DNA from: Geomicrobium sp. JCM 19039
GTDB lineage: Bacteria > Bacillota > Bacilli > Bacillales > Marinococcaceae
Reading direction: 5' to 3'
Length of the DNA: 64,000 nucleotides
Assembly: GCF_000698145.1 (NCBI RefSeq)
Contig: NZ_BAXB01000001.1
Location: forward strand, 186,001 to 250,000
In this document: in pieces, positions 27,239 to 36,322 of the stretch
Position numbering within the stretch: the first letter of the stretch is position 1
Layout: every line of letters begins with the position of its first letter
Program-made: the position numbers and the translations under genes
Notes under the pieces: generated by a model
What the model was told of the DNA's origin: nothing
Databases searched by the model: none
The model's input: only the letters and a program-made list of their open reading frames with translations

Positions 27239-27252
27239 AGTAAGCGCTTTCG
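27239..27252. promoter_or_regulatory. cre-like site (possible CcpA operator)
   Basis: AGTAAGCGCTTTCG matches 12 of 14 positions of the catabolite-responsive element consensus TGWAAGCGYTWNCA. It lies 88 bases before the FAD oxidase start, with a TTGACA about 10 bases further downstream. Site identity is inferred from the consensus only. Confidence 0.35.
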
Positions 27253-27339
27253 GCATTAGTGTTGACACGAATTGTATTTTTCAACCCGGATAGATCGTGT
27301 AGAATAAAAAATAAAAAATAAGCAAAATGGAGGACATGT

Positions 27340-28446
27340 ATGAGGACCATTATTGTTGGCGGTGGCATTGCAGGAAGCAGTGTCGCATACCATTTAGCAG
27401 CACAAGGTGAGAACGTAACGGTCATTGATGCAAATCACGAAGGAAGGGCAACAGATGCGGGGGCAGGAATTATCTGTCCATGGATTACGAAGCGTAACAA
27501 AAACACAATGGCATATCAGTTATCAACATATGGTGCGCGCTACTACAAAAGATTGCAGCAATCATTAGAAGCGACAGGCTTTTCGGATACGAGCTATCGA
27601 CAAGTGGGATCGCTTGGTGTATTTACTGAGGAACAGGCAGTCGATGACGCGTGATGAAATTAAAAGAAGAGCGGCGAACATCACCTGAAATTGGTGAAGT
27701 AAATAGAGTGTCTAACGAAGAGGCGAGACGCTTGTTTCCACCGTTATCTGACGCGTTACATGCGCTACATATTACCGGAGGAGCACGTTGATGGAAAGAA
27801 ATTGCAACTTGCACTTCAAAAAGCAGCGGTAAATCATGGTGCAACGTGGATGAATGGTCAAGCATCAATCGTCATCGAAGGTGACGAAGTGACGGGTATT
27901 AAGCTCGAAAGCGGTGAACAGATTGAAGCCGAGCGAGTCGTTCTTGCTACCGGCGCTTGGGCAAATGAGCTGAATATGCCCGTTCAACCACGCCATGCAA
28001 TTCGCGCGCAACGAGGTCAAATTGTGCATTTACGACCGAACGGAAAGGATACGAGTGAGTGGCCGATCGTACAACCAGAATCGAGCTATTATATGCTCAC
28101 ATTTGATGATGAGCGGCTCGTCGTCGGAGCGACGAGAGAGGATGATACAGGCTTTGATTATCGATTAACCGCAGGCGGACTTCACGAAGTGCTCAGTGAA
28201 GCAAAACGCGTCATACCAGGTGCTCACGAATATGAGTTACTAGAGACGAGAATAGGGTTTCGGCCTATACCTGCCGATAACAAGCCTTTAATCGGTCCAA
28301 TGCGCGCCTATGACAATGTCTTTCACTGCAATGGATTTGGGGCAACAGGCCTCACGATGGCACCAGGAGCAGGCAAATTACTCGCCGACCTTATACTCGG
28401 TATCGAGCTTGAATTGGATTTGCGTCATTTCTATCCTGAAACGTAA
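27340..28446 (+). CDS. FAD-dependent D-amino acid/glycine oxidase-type protein (two frameshifts)
   Basis: About 369 residues of the DAO superfamily. It opens with the dinucleotide-binding motif TIIVGGGIAGSSVAYHLAAQ and has AGIICPW, RVVLATGAWANEL, IRAQRGQIVHL, ETRIGFRPIPADNKPLIGP and the C-terminal CNGFGATGLTMAPGAGKLLA. It would oxidise an amine or D-amino acid; the substrate is unknown. One-base gaps near 27652 (joining AVDDA to VMKLKERRT) and near 27782 (joining HITGGAR to VDGKKLQ) break the frame. TGGAGG lies upstream of the ATG. Confidence 0.86.
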
Positions 28447-28453
28447 GACAGAT

Positions 28454-28579
28454 TTATTTTTTTCCTCTGGCGTGGTCAGCTAAGCCGTGTTTTACCGCGA
28501 GGCGTATTGTCCAATACAGTAGATAAAATCCAATAATAGAGAATACGATGAGTGTGAGTAAATTTGAAATATGGAACAT
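28454..28579 (-). CDS. Small membrane protein of 41 residues
   Basis: From the ATG at 28579, preceded by AAAGGAGGG at 6 bases, to the TAA at 28454. The product is a single hydrophobic helix (LLTLIVFSIIGFYLLYWTIR) followed by a positive tail ending ARGKK. The strong ribosome site and clean amphipathic layout support a real gene; no family is recognised. It is convergent with the FAD oxidase, with 7 bases between the ends. Confidence 0.65.
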   Translation of the reverse strand: MFHISNLLTLIVFSIIGFYLLYWTIRLAVKHGLADHARGKK

Positions 28580-28690
28580 AGGAAACCCTCCTTTAGGTGG
28601 TAGCATATCGCAATGATAACAGAATTTACAGTTTGCGTGTCGCTAGTGAAGGGTACGTATACGTATACCTTCTAAGGAGAGTGATGATGA

Positions 28691-28876
28691 ATGGATTTTA
28701 AGTACGAGCTGATGAAGTTTACGCGAGAGGGCAATGAACTCAAGCACGCATGGGAGAAGCTTTCAGACAATGAGCGACACATCATTCTGAAAGAGTATCC
28801 TTTTGAGCAGTCTGTGGAAGAATTGCTCAATGGCATCAATGAGTGGAACGAGTCATTGGATAAAAAAGCGACGTAA
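28691..28876 (+). CDS. Small soluble protein of 61 residues, unknown function
   Basis: The ATG follows AAGGAGAGTGATGATGA. The protein is highly charged and helical (LMKFTREGNELKHAWEKLSD, then VEELLNGINEWNESLDKKAT) with no signal or membrane segment. No family is recognised. GTATACGTATAC just upstream (28656-28667) is palindromic and may be a regulatory site. Confidence 0.6.
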   Translation: MDFKYELMKFTREGNELKHAWEKLSDNERHIILKEYPFEQSVEELLNGINEWNESLDKKAT

Positions 28877-28973
28877 ACGAAACAGCTGATAAGCAGATCG
28901 CTCTCCCCCCAGAAGTTTCCGTTCGTTGTGAACTTTTGGTGTGCTTTGCTTAGAAAAGTACTATAATCCGATG

Positions 28974-29010
28974 AAAAGCCGACCTAAAGAAATTTCCTTA
29001 GGTCGGCTTT
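28974..29010 (-). terminator. Terminator of the S15 peptidase gene
   Basis: AAAAGCCGACCTAA pairs with TTAGGTCGGCTTT, with a small interior A/C difference, around AAATTT. Read on the minus strand it ends in a T-run. Confidence 0.85.
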
Positions 29011-29025
29011 CGTTAGTTCAATTTT

Positions 29026-31098
29026 TCAGTTCCAATATTCTACCAATTCTTGCCCTTGTATACGCAATGTGTCGTAGGCTTGTTCAGAGATCAAATCGTT
29101 TTCAAGTTGGTGAGTGAGTAGATGTTGAAATCCACCCATGTGACGCACAATCTTTTCACTGCTTTGTTGGCTTTCATAACGACTGATTGCGATTAAATGT
29201 AGCTGCAAAGCGCGAACGGTTTCTTCGTTTTCAAAAGCACCCTCGTCAGCAAATTGCTGAATGTGTGATTGTATGCTGCCCGAAGAGATGGTCCAAGAAT
29301 TTTCATCTCCGACAAGTGGCAGCGTGATGTTGCTGGCGCCAGGTACGACGGTTAATCCTGTGCCTGCAGGGGGACGAAGTGTATACTCATGATCGCTCGC
29401 CATTATGATGACTCCAATTTGATGCCCGGCTTCAAATACGTGATCTTTCGGTTCTATTTCCCATTCAAATGTGTACGTTTCTCCCGGGACAATGGCCTCG
29501 GAATGTTGTACAGAGTTGCGGTTTTGAGGGTCCATCCAACCTCGTGAGATAATTTCAGCATTGGAGCCACTGTAATTAACGAGCAGTGCGGTGAGGTTCG
29601 CAACCGGTTGGTCAATACTTGCTTCTAGACTTATTTTTGGTGTTCCGCTTAAACGTACATCTTCACTAAGTGCAGGAGACAGATAAGATAAGCGATGGGG
29701 ATTGCTCAATTGAGGATCTTCGACAAGTTGATTCGCCCGTATCGCTGGGTTATCTGTGAACATTTCATTCACCGCGTCAGCATTTGCGTCAACACGCAAC
29801 GTCCCTCCATAACCTTCATTCAGAGAATTAAAGTGAAGCGTCTTTTCTTCCATCTCTACGGCTGGCCAATCCGCTTCTTGATTCCAACTACCGTCTTCAC
29901 GTTGAACGTCTACCATCGGTTCATCCACAATCCCGTTCTCAATTCCATATAACCAGTAGTCAAACCACCTGTGCTCAGTTTCTTGCCACATAGAAACAGG
30001 AGCACCGCTATGGCCACCTTGGTGAAGCCACATCTTCCGGGTTATGTCGTGTTCTTTCAGTGCTTCCCACCACTGCGCAAATTGTGTTGTTTTCACATTC
30101 CAATCTGCAAGACCATGCACAACAAACACACTCGCTTCAATTTGATCAGCGTCTTTCACGTAGTCACGCTCAGCCCAGAACTCGTTATAATCGCCAGAAG
30201 CCCGGTCTTGTCCTTCAAATAGAGAAGAAATCATCCCTTCACAAACTTCCCGGTTATCACGGGTGAGTACTCCTTCAGCGAGGTTGTCTGTATCTTCTCC
30301 TTGAAACCCTCCAGGTGCGACAACAGCGCCGTTTGCTCGAAAGTAATCATACCAGCTGCTAATGGCAACGACGGGAATGATTGTTTTCAGTCCTTCTACA
30401 CCGGTTGTAGCCACTCCGTTCGGGAGGGTACCGTTATACGATGCACCGGTCATACCGACATTGCCCGTTGACCAATCGGCACCGACTTCCTCACCTTCTT
30501 CATTAAAAGCTCTCGCTTCACCGTTTAGCCAATCAATAACGGCTTTTGTACCTAAGATTTCATTCATGTCACCGGTCGTTGGACACCCTGTAGAAAGCCC
30601 GGTTCCGATACTCTCACCTAAAATGACGCCATATCCGCGGGGGACGTAGTAGTTTCCTAGCCTGCCAAGGTTTTGGGTGGTAGCTTCATTTGCAAAAGGC
30701 ACACCGGCAAGCGCTTCAACTGGAGTGAGATCAACGTCAACATCATGGAAGTTAATCGGATTAATTCCAGAACGGTATGGACTCATTTCGTAAATGACTG
30801 GAACTTCTACATCTGAATCAGTATTCGGGCGCATCACTTGAATCGATACACGATCTAATTCACCGTCCCCATCGGTATCAACTTCGGTTTCCACGTAGAG
30901 ATGCTCAATAATCACATCATCTGTAGAGTAAATCGGGGCTGTCTTTTCGTTTTCTAGTTCGATTTTTGCTGAGTCCACAGTTTCTGGGATTGTTCCATTA
31001 AGGGGCAATGTCTGCTTCGTTTGTCCTTCGGCTGGTAGAACAGACGTACTGGCGATGAACGTCGTGATAAATAAGAGCGATTTGATCTTCGGTTTCAA
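29026..31098 (-). CDS. Secreted Xaa-Pro dipeptidyl-peptidase (S15/CocE family) with FIMAH domain
   Basis: 690 residues. A signal peptide (KSLLFITTFIASTSVLPAEG) is followed by an S15 alpha/beta-hydrolase domain. The catalytic Ser lies in GMTGASYNGTLPNG (about residue 220), the Asp in VVHGLADWNVKT and the His in WLHQGGHSGAP. The jelly-roll C-terminal domain runs to about residue 625. The last 60 residues (VRALQLHLIAISRYESQQSS, then KIVRHMGGFQHLLTHQLEN) match the FIMAH-type helical module often found at the end of secreted Bacillus hydrolases. It should release Xaa-Pro dipeptides outside the cell. An uninterrupted gene of this size shows that the indels elsewhere are not universal. Confidence 0.92.
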   Translation of the reverse strand: MKPKIKSLLFITTFIASTSVLPAEGQTKQTLPLNGTIPETVDSAKIELENEKTAPIYSTDDVIIEHLYVETEVDTDGDGELDRVSIQVMRPNTDSDVEVPVIYEMSPYRSGINPINFHDVDVDLTPVEALAGVPFANEATTQNLGRLGNYYVPRGYGVILGESIGTGLSTGCPTTGDMNEILGTKAVIDWLNGEARAFNEEGEEVGADWSTGNVGMTGASYNGTLPNGVATTGVEGLKTIIPVVAISSWYDYFRANGAVVAPGGFQGEDTDNLAEGVLTRDNREVCEGMISSLFEGQDRASGDYNEFWAERDYVKDADQIEASVFVVHGLADWNVKTTQFAQWWEALKEHDITRKMWLHQGGHSGAPVSMWQETEHRWFDYWLYGIENGIVDEPMVDVQREDGSWNQEADWPAVEMEEKTLHFNSLNEGYGGTLRVDANADAVNEMFTDNPAIRANQLVEDPQLSNPHRLSYLSPALSEDVRLSGTPKISLEASIDQPVANLTALLVNYSGSNAEIISRGWMDPQNRNSVQHSEAIVPGETYTFEWEIEPKDHVFEAGHQIGVIIMASDHEYTLRPPAGTGLTVVPGASNITLPLVGDENSWTISSGSIQSHIQQFADEGAFENEETVRALQLHLIAISRYESQQSSEKIVRHMGGFQHLLTHQLENDLISEQAYDTLRIQGQELVEYWN

Positions 31099-31363
31099 TG
31101 TACATGCCTCCTCTTTACATTTTAATAGATGTTTAAATATTTTGAATTATAACGTGATACACGCAAAAGCCTTTATGTAATCATACAGCGCCCGTATAGA
31201 TGATCAATAGGTCTATACCACTTAGTAACAGCAAGGTTTTATACTCGTTTCAGTACGAGTGAGAAGAAATAAGGAGTGGGTGTGAGTATTTGGCAATTGA
31301 AAAGCCAGATATTCAGTAAGAAAAGTCGTAGTATGCCGATGGAGGAAGGAAAAGAAATTGCTT

Positions 31364-31731
31364 CTATATAAGCTGAACGAAAGAGTTTCTTCAAGAGCCA
31401 ATGGGAAGCTTGGTAAAGTGGAAATTGTGCTCCAGTAACGACCGAACGGTTCTCAAGTTGGGGAAAATCGCAGGAAAAACGATAGATTCTCCTAAAACTA
31501 GAGAACAGAATGCGCTAACTCGGTAACAGATCACCGGGTCATGTGTACACCCGCCCCGACCCGAGTTCGATTTGGGTTCGGCCCTGCTGGGGCCGACAGT
31601 ACTCGCTTATGGGCATTGAATGTGCCCTCCAGTTGGAACAAACTGCGCGCAAAATGGCACCTAGTACCGCACTCCCCTCCAACCAACAACAAACTGCGCA
31701 ACTAGGAAAATGTTACGTTCATTCTATATAG
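31364..31731 (-). repeat. Mosaic repeat locus E, type 1 module (reversed)
   Basis: A 368-bp module in reverse orientation. It starts with CTATATAAGCTGAACGAAAG and ends with an inverted terminus closing CTATATAG at 31731. It matches type 1 at 51187 and 58037 (shared GGAAGCTTGGTAAAGTGGAA and ATCGCAGGAAAAACG, read on this strand). It contains a GGCCCTGCTGGGGCC hairpin. A 30-base stretch (CAGTAACGACCGAACGGTTC region) seems to be an insertion relative to other copies. Non-coding. Confidence 0.82.
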
Positions 31732-31752
31732 ATAGGTACGTATAAATTTACG

Positions 31753-31800
31753 CTAAAACATAAAATGCAGAGCCAATTGGCTCTGCATTTTATGTTTTAG
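31753..31800. terminator. Perfect 48-bp palindrome, terminator of the Usp gene
   Basis: Each half is 24 bases (CTAAAACATAAAATGCAGAG continuing CCAA, then its exact reverse complement) with no loop. The stop codon of the Usp gene (31790-31792) lies inside it. Read on the minus strand it ends in TTTTAG. Confidence 0.8.
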
Positions 31801-32473
31801 GTTCATTTAAGAACTTCTCAGACGGTTTCACGTGGTCGTCAGTGACGTGAACTTCAATCATTTTATTGTCTTTCATAAACTTAAATACGCCGTTGTTAAA
31901 ATCGGTTCCGACTTCTTTAAAGAAAATGCCTTCATAAGCACAAGCCATCGTGTGGTTAAAGCTTAGTTGGTATCCATTTCCGGATGTATTTTTCACGAGA
32001 TACGCACGAACACCTTTTTCAAAGTGCTCTTCTGTATAGTTTTTCAAGCCCCGTGTAACAGCAATGATGTGAAGGTCAACGAAAGGTAGCTCTTTTAGTA
32101 AGACATTAATGAGCGATCCTTTTGTAATTTCCTCCCAGCGGCTTTTAGCGGTTTGCCCGATAAGCACTTGCGTAATATCTTTTTGTTTGGCGACTTCTGA
32201 AATTACTTTTGCAGCAGGCCGCTTTTCATTGTCTTTAATAATAAATTCTGTGGCATCGACTTCTTTAGATAATTCTTTCCAATAATCAAGATATTGGCTC
32301 TTTTCATGGTCAAGCTCATCTACAGGAGCCGCGTCAACCGTGAGAATGTAAAGCGGACATTGTAGTTTCGATGCAATTCTAGCCCCTCTTCGAATCAATC
32401 GTTCGCCGTTAGGGCCATGGTAAACACACACAAGCAGGCTTTCTTCCATCTTCGCTTGAATTTGTTGTTCCAT
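31790..32473 (-). CDS. Universal stress protein domain protein, KdpD-like
   Basis: 227 residues from the ATG at 32473 after GAGGTGAAG. The first 140 residues form a Usp domain of the type found inside KdpD sensor kinases: LLVCVYHGPNGERLIRRGAR, then PLYILTVDAAP, then TQVLIGQTAKSRWEEITKGS, then PFVDLHIIAV. The C-terminal 80 residues (AYLVKNTSGNGYQLSFNHTM) are not recognised. No histidine kinase part is present. The Usp domain of KdpD senses nucleotides or c-di-AMP related to K+ status, so a similar role is possible but unproven. Confidence 0.75.
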   Translation of the reverse strand: MEQQIQAKMEESLLVCVYHGPNGERLIRRGARIASKLQCPLYILTVDAAPVDELDHEKSQYLDYWKELSKEVDATEFIIKDNEKRPAAKVISEVAKQKDITQVLIGQTAKSRWEEITKGSLINVLLKELPFVDLHIIAVTRGLKNYTEEHFEKGVRAYLVKNTSGNGYQLSFNHTMACAYEGIFFKEVGTDFNNGVFKFMKDNKMIEVHVTDDHVKPSEKFLNEPKT

Positions 32474-32533
32474 ATGTTCTTCACCTCTATACGAAATGGG
32501 GGCTTTCAAAGGCCGCACCATGAATTCATGCAA

Positions 32534-33156
32534 CTAATAGCTTACTCCTGTTTGTTTTATGCTGTCAATTGTAGTTTCGTTCTTTTTTATATTTTTTTAT
32601 TTGACTGGTGTAAATCAAGGATAAAAACACGAGTGTCTATAAAGTTTGGCATGAGTGAATGGGAATTATACATTCAGACATAAATGTTACAATTCATCAA
32701 CAACCTCTTAAATAGGATGCTTCTGTCGTGCATTGAATATCAATCTGTTATATACTCAGTGAAGAATTAAATAGAACAGCAAGCCTTTTGTGCGATTCTT
32801 GAAGCGTATCTTTTGCATCGAAAAGTACTGTATGAGTATAATATGATCGTAAAAGAACGCAGTATGAGGAACGATACTCTGGTATCGCTCTTTTAATAAG
32901 ACAGATGAATAACCCTGTTGTCCCGAACATCCATGTGAGAAAATTCAGTCTTTTTGACGAACGTAAACCCCCCCCATGTTTCACACCCCGTTTTATGAAC
33001 CGTTCTTCGGTTCGATTTCCAACTTGTACAATGAACAATAAAGCATATTCGGTCAGCAAGCGAAAGCTTCGTAATAACTATACACACAATCGGGGAAGTT
33101 ATAATGACTGTGTATGATGACCTGATTCGATATAAGCAAGAGGAGGCCATAATCTA
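32534..33156. other. Intergenic region upstream of the mrp operon
   Basis: About 620 bases without a credible gene. It holds a run CCCCCCCC at 32970, a hairpin at 33000-33020 (GAACCGTTCTTCGGTTC), a possible -10 TATAAT at 33101, and a pair ATACACA (33081) / TGTGTAT (33110) flanking it. These may regulate the mrp operon; no known riboswitch is recognised. Confidence 0.45.
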
Positions 33157-35572
33157 TTGTCCTGGGTACATGTAATGATCGTTTTACCACTATTATTTGC
33201 TGTATTCATTCCGTTTCTATATAAGGCATTTCCGAAGATACATACAGGTTGGTTTGTATTGGCGGTGCCTGTCGCTATCTTTGGCTATTTAGCCAGTTTT
33301 CTACCGATGGTAGCTAGTGGGCAAACGGCAATGTTGGAAGTGCCGTGGATCCCCTATTTTGATATTAACTTTGATGTTTACGTTGATGGTCTTGGATTAA
33401 TTTTCGCATTAATTATTTCTGGAATTGGTGCTCTTGTCGTCGTTTATTCGATCTTTTACTTATCGAAAGCGAGAGAAGCTCTTCATAATTTCTATGTGTA
33501 TTTAATGATGTTCATGGGTGCGATGCTCGGTGTCGTACTTTCAGATAACATGATTGTGTTGTATTTGTTCTGGGAGTTAACAAGCGTTTCGTCATTCTTA
33601 CTTATTGCCTATTGGTACCAGCGTAAGCAATCACGTTTTGGTGCACAAAAGGCGATGCTCATTACAGTGTTTGGTGGCTTCTCAATGCTTGCAGCAATCT
33701 TAATGCTGCATAATATTGGAGGTACATTTAGCATTCAAGAACTCATCGCACAAGGCGATGTGGTGATGCAACATGAGTTGTTTCTACCAGCGATGCTGTT
33801 ACTGCTCTTAGGTGCATTTACGAAGTCCGCACAGTTTCCGTTTCACATCTGGTTACCAGATGCAATGGAAGCACCGACGCCAATTAGTGCTTACTTGCAC
33901 TCGGCTACGATGGTGAAAGCAGGAATTTATCTTGTTGCTCGTTACACACCGATCTTCGGTGGTACGCCTGAATGGTTCTGGATTGTGACAGGTGTCGGGC
34001 TATTCACCTTATTCTGGGGTTCGATTAATGCTGTGAAACAAAGAGATTTAAAGGCATTGCTTGCGTTTTCGACGATTAGTCAATTAGGGCTTATTATGTC
34101 TCTTCTTGGAATGGGTTCTGCAGCGCTGTACTTCGGTTCGGGAGATGATGCTGCTCAAATTCATCTCATCGCGATTTTAGCAGCCGTATTCCATCTCATT
34201 AACCACTCAACCTTTAAGGGAAGCTTGTTCATGGTTGTTGGGATTGTTGACCATGAAACAGGAACGAGAGATATGCGAAAACTTGGCGGCTTAATGTCGA
34301 TTATGCCGGTGTCATTTACGCTCGCATTGATCGGAAGTTTAGCGATGGCTGGTTTGCCACCATTTAACGGATTCTTAAGTAAAGAAATGTTCTTTACTGG
34401 AACATTAAATGCTGCTCAATTAGACATCTTTAACGTTGGAACATATGGGGTAATGATTCCGATTGTCGCTTGGATTGCGAGTATCTTTACATTCGTGTAC
34501 AGCATTGTCCTTGTCGCTAAGACGTTTTTCGGAAAGTACCAACCAGAACGGCTTGAAAAAGAAGCACATGAAGCGCCTCTCGGCATGCTTATTCCTCCGT
34601 CAATTCTTGGGTTCTTTGTGATTGCGATCTTCTTCTTCCCGAATGTGTTGTACGAATACGTGCTTCATCCGATGGTGAATTCCATTGCACCTTCAATCGG
34701 TCCATCACTTGATTATACGATTGAAGCATGGCATGGGTGGGACGCAATTGAACTGTGGATGACAGTAGCGGTCGTTGCCCTCGGTCTTATCCTGTTCTCT
34801 ACGCTTAAAAAATGGATGTGGATGTAGAACAATATCCCGCAAAGCATGCATCTGAACAACTGGTTCAGTGGGGGTATTCGACGTATGGAGCGAGTGTCTC
34901 ATAAGATTATTGATTTCCATATGACTGGATACATTCGTGATTATCTTGTCTACATCTTGATTACATTCTTAATTATCGTTGGTGGAAGCTTCTTTTTGAC
35001 AAACAGTTTCTCAATGCAATCAGATATTGGGGAAGTGAACTTGTTTGAATATGCGCTTGCATTTGGTCTTATCGGTGCTGCAGCGCTCGTCGTGATTACA
35101 CGTTCAAGGCTAACAGCCGTTGTCTCAGTAGGTGTGCTAGGGTACGTAATTGCGTTATTCTTTATTATCTTACGTGCACCCGATTTGGCGCTTACACAGT
35201 TAGCGATTGAGACCGTGTCTGTCGCGTTATACTTGCTTTGTTTCTATCATCTACCGAAGCTTCGATCTCGAGAAGAAGAGCAAGGAGAGAAGTTCCAACC
35301 GTTTAACTTCATCGTGGCGTTAGCAACAGGAACACTCATTACACTCATTATGCTCAGTGTGAATGATCATCGATTGTTCGAATCCATCTCGTGGTATTAC
35401 GAAGATGCTTATGAACTTGCGGGTGCTGCGAACATGGTGAACGCTATCCTTGCAGATTTCCGAGCGTTTGATACGTATCTAGAGATTTTCGTATTAGCGA
35501 TCGCCGCGCTTTGGTGTTTTTGCGCTCATACGATTACGCTTGAATAGGAGGGGTCGCGATGAAAGCCAATGA
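33157..35572 (+). CDS. mrpA: Mrp antiporter subunit A (in-frame TAG and one frameshift)
   Basis: About 803 residues once repaired, the usual MrpA length. The first 556 residues are the NuoL-like part (LFWELTSVSSFLLIAYWYQR, FTKSAQFPFHIWLPDAMEAP, TPISAYLHSATMVKAGIYLV). A TAG at 34825-34827 then interrupts the same frame, which continues NNIPQSMHLNNWFSGGIRRM into the MrpB-like C-terminal part. A Tyr codon (TAC or TAT) would fit there. Near 35510 an extra T shifts the end; repaired, it reads LGVFALIRLRL and stops at 35572, overlapping mrpB. The TTG start at 33157 lies 10 bases after AGGAGG. The subunit forms the Na+/H+ exchange core with MrpD. Confidence 0.92.
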
Positions 35573-35981
35573 TGTGATATTGCAGACGGTTACGAAAGTC
35601 GTATCGTTTATCATCTTGTCATTTGCAGCCTATTTGTTTTTTGCCGGACATCACGATCCAGGCGGTGGGTTTATTGGCGGTCTTGTGACCGCCTCAGCTC
35701 TCGTCTTGCTATTTTTAGCTTTTGATATTCGCACGATAAGTAACGGAATTCCGATTAACTATCGACTGTTAGTCGGTATCGGACTGGCTGTTTCAACCGT
35801 TACTGCGGTAGGGTCCATCGTATTAGGGTTCCCGTTTTTGAGCCATACATTTGAGTATGTTGATTTCCCGCTATTCGGTGAGATTGAATTAGCGACCTCC
35901 GTCCTATTTGAATTAGGCGTTGTGCTGACGGTAGTTGGGGGAACTCTGACAATCATTCTAAGTATTAGTGAGGATGTTTAA
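35559..35981 (+). CDS. mrpB: Mrp antiporter subunit B
   Basis: 140 residues with four helices and the family motif FAGHHDPGGGFIGGLVTASA. The ATG follows GGAGGGG and overlaps the repaired end of mrpA by 14 bases. It is part of the hetero-oligomeric Mrp complex that extrudes Na+ for H+ and supports alkaliphily. Confidence 0.96.
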   Translation: MKANDVILQTVTKVVSFIILSFAAYLFFAGHHDPGGGFIGGLVTASALVLLFLAFDIRTISNGIPINYRLLVGIGLAVSTVTAVGSIVLGFPFLSHTFEYVDFPLFGEIELATSVLFELGVVLTVVGGTLTIILSISEDV

Positions 35982-35983
35982 TT

Positions 35984-36322
35984 ATGGAAATACTTGTATC
36001 CATTCTAGTCGGCATTCTCTTTACTGCAGGTCTTTATTTAGTCATGGCAAGAAGCTTACTAAGAATTGTTTTAGGTACGGCAATTATTGGTCATGGAGCA
36101 CTGCTGTTGATGTTAACAACACCTGGACTGCAGCAAGGAGAACCGCCAATCACAGGTGGGGACGCCGTCAGTTTTAGTGACCCGCTACCTCAGGCACTAA
36201 TACTCACCGCAATCGTGATTAACTTTGCGACGATGGGTTTCTTCCTCGTTCTTGCATACCGGTCATATAAAGAACTTGGCACGGACGATATGGATAAATT
36301 AAGGGGTACTGAAGATGACTAA
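35984..36322 (+). CDS. mrpC: Mrp antiporter subunit C (NuoK-like)
   Basis: 112 residues, NuoK-like. Three helices are present: GILFTAGLYLVMARSLLRIV, GTAIIGHGALLLMLTTPGLQ and DPLPQALILTAIVINFATMG, the last being the MrpC/NuoK hallmark. It begins 2 bases after the mrpB stop and overlaps mrpD by 8 bases. Confidence 0.96.
   Translation: MEILVSILVGILFTAGLYLVMARSLLRIVLGTAIIGHGALLLMLTTPGLQQGEPPITGGDAVSFSDPLPQALILTAIVINFATMGFFLVLAYRSYKELGTDDMDKLRGTEDD

Noticed and set aside
32748-33150. Overlapping open frames upstream of mrpA
   Set aside because: Neither strand shows a ribosome site, codon pattern or family match; treated as promoter/leader DNA.
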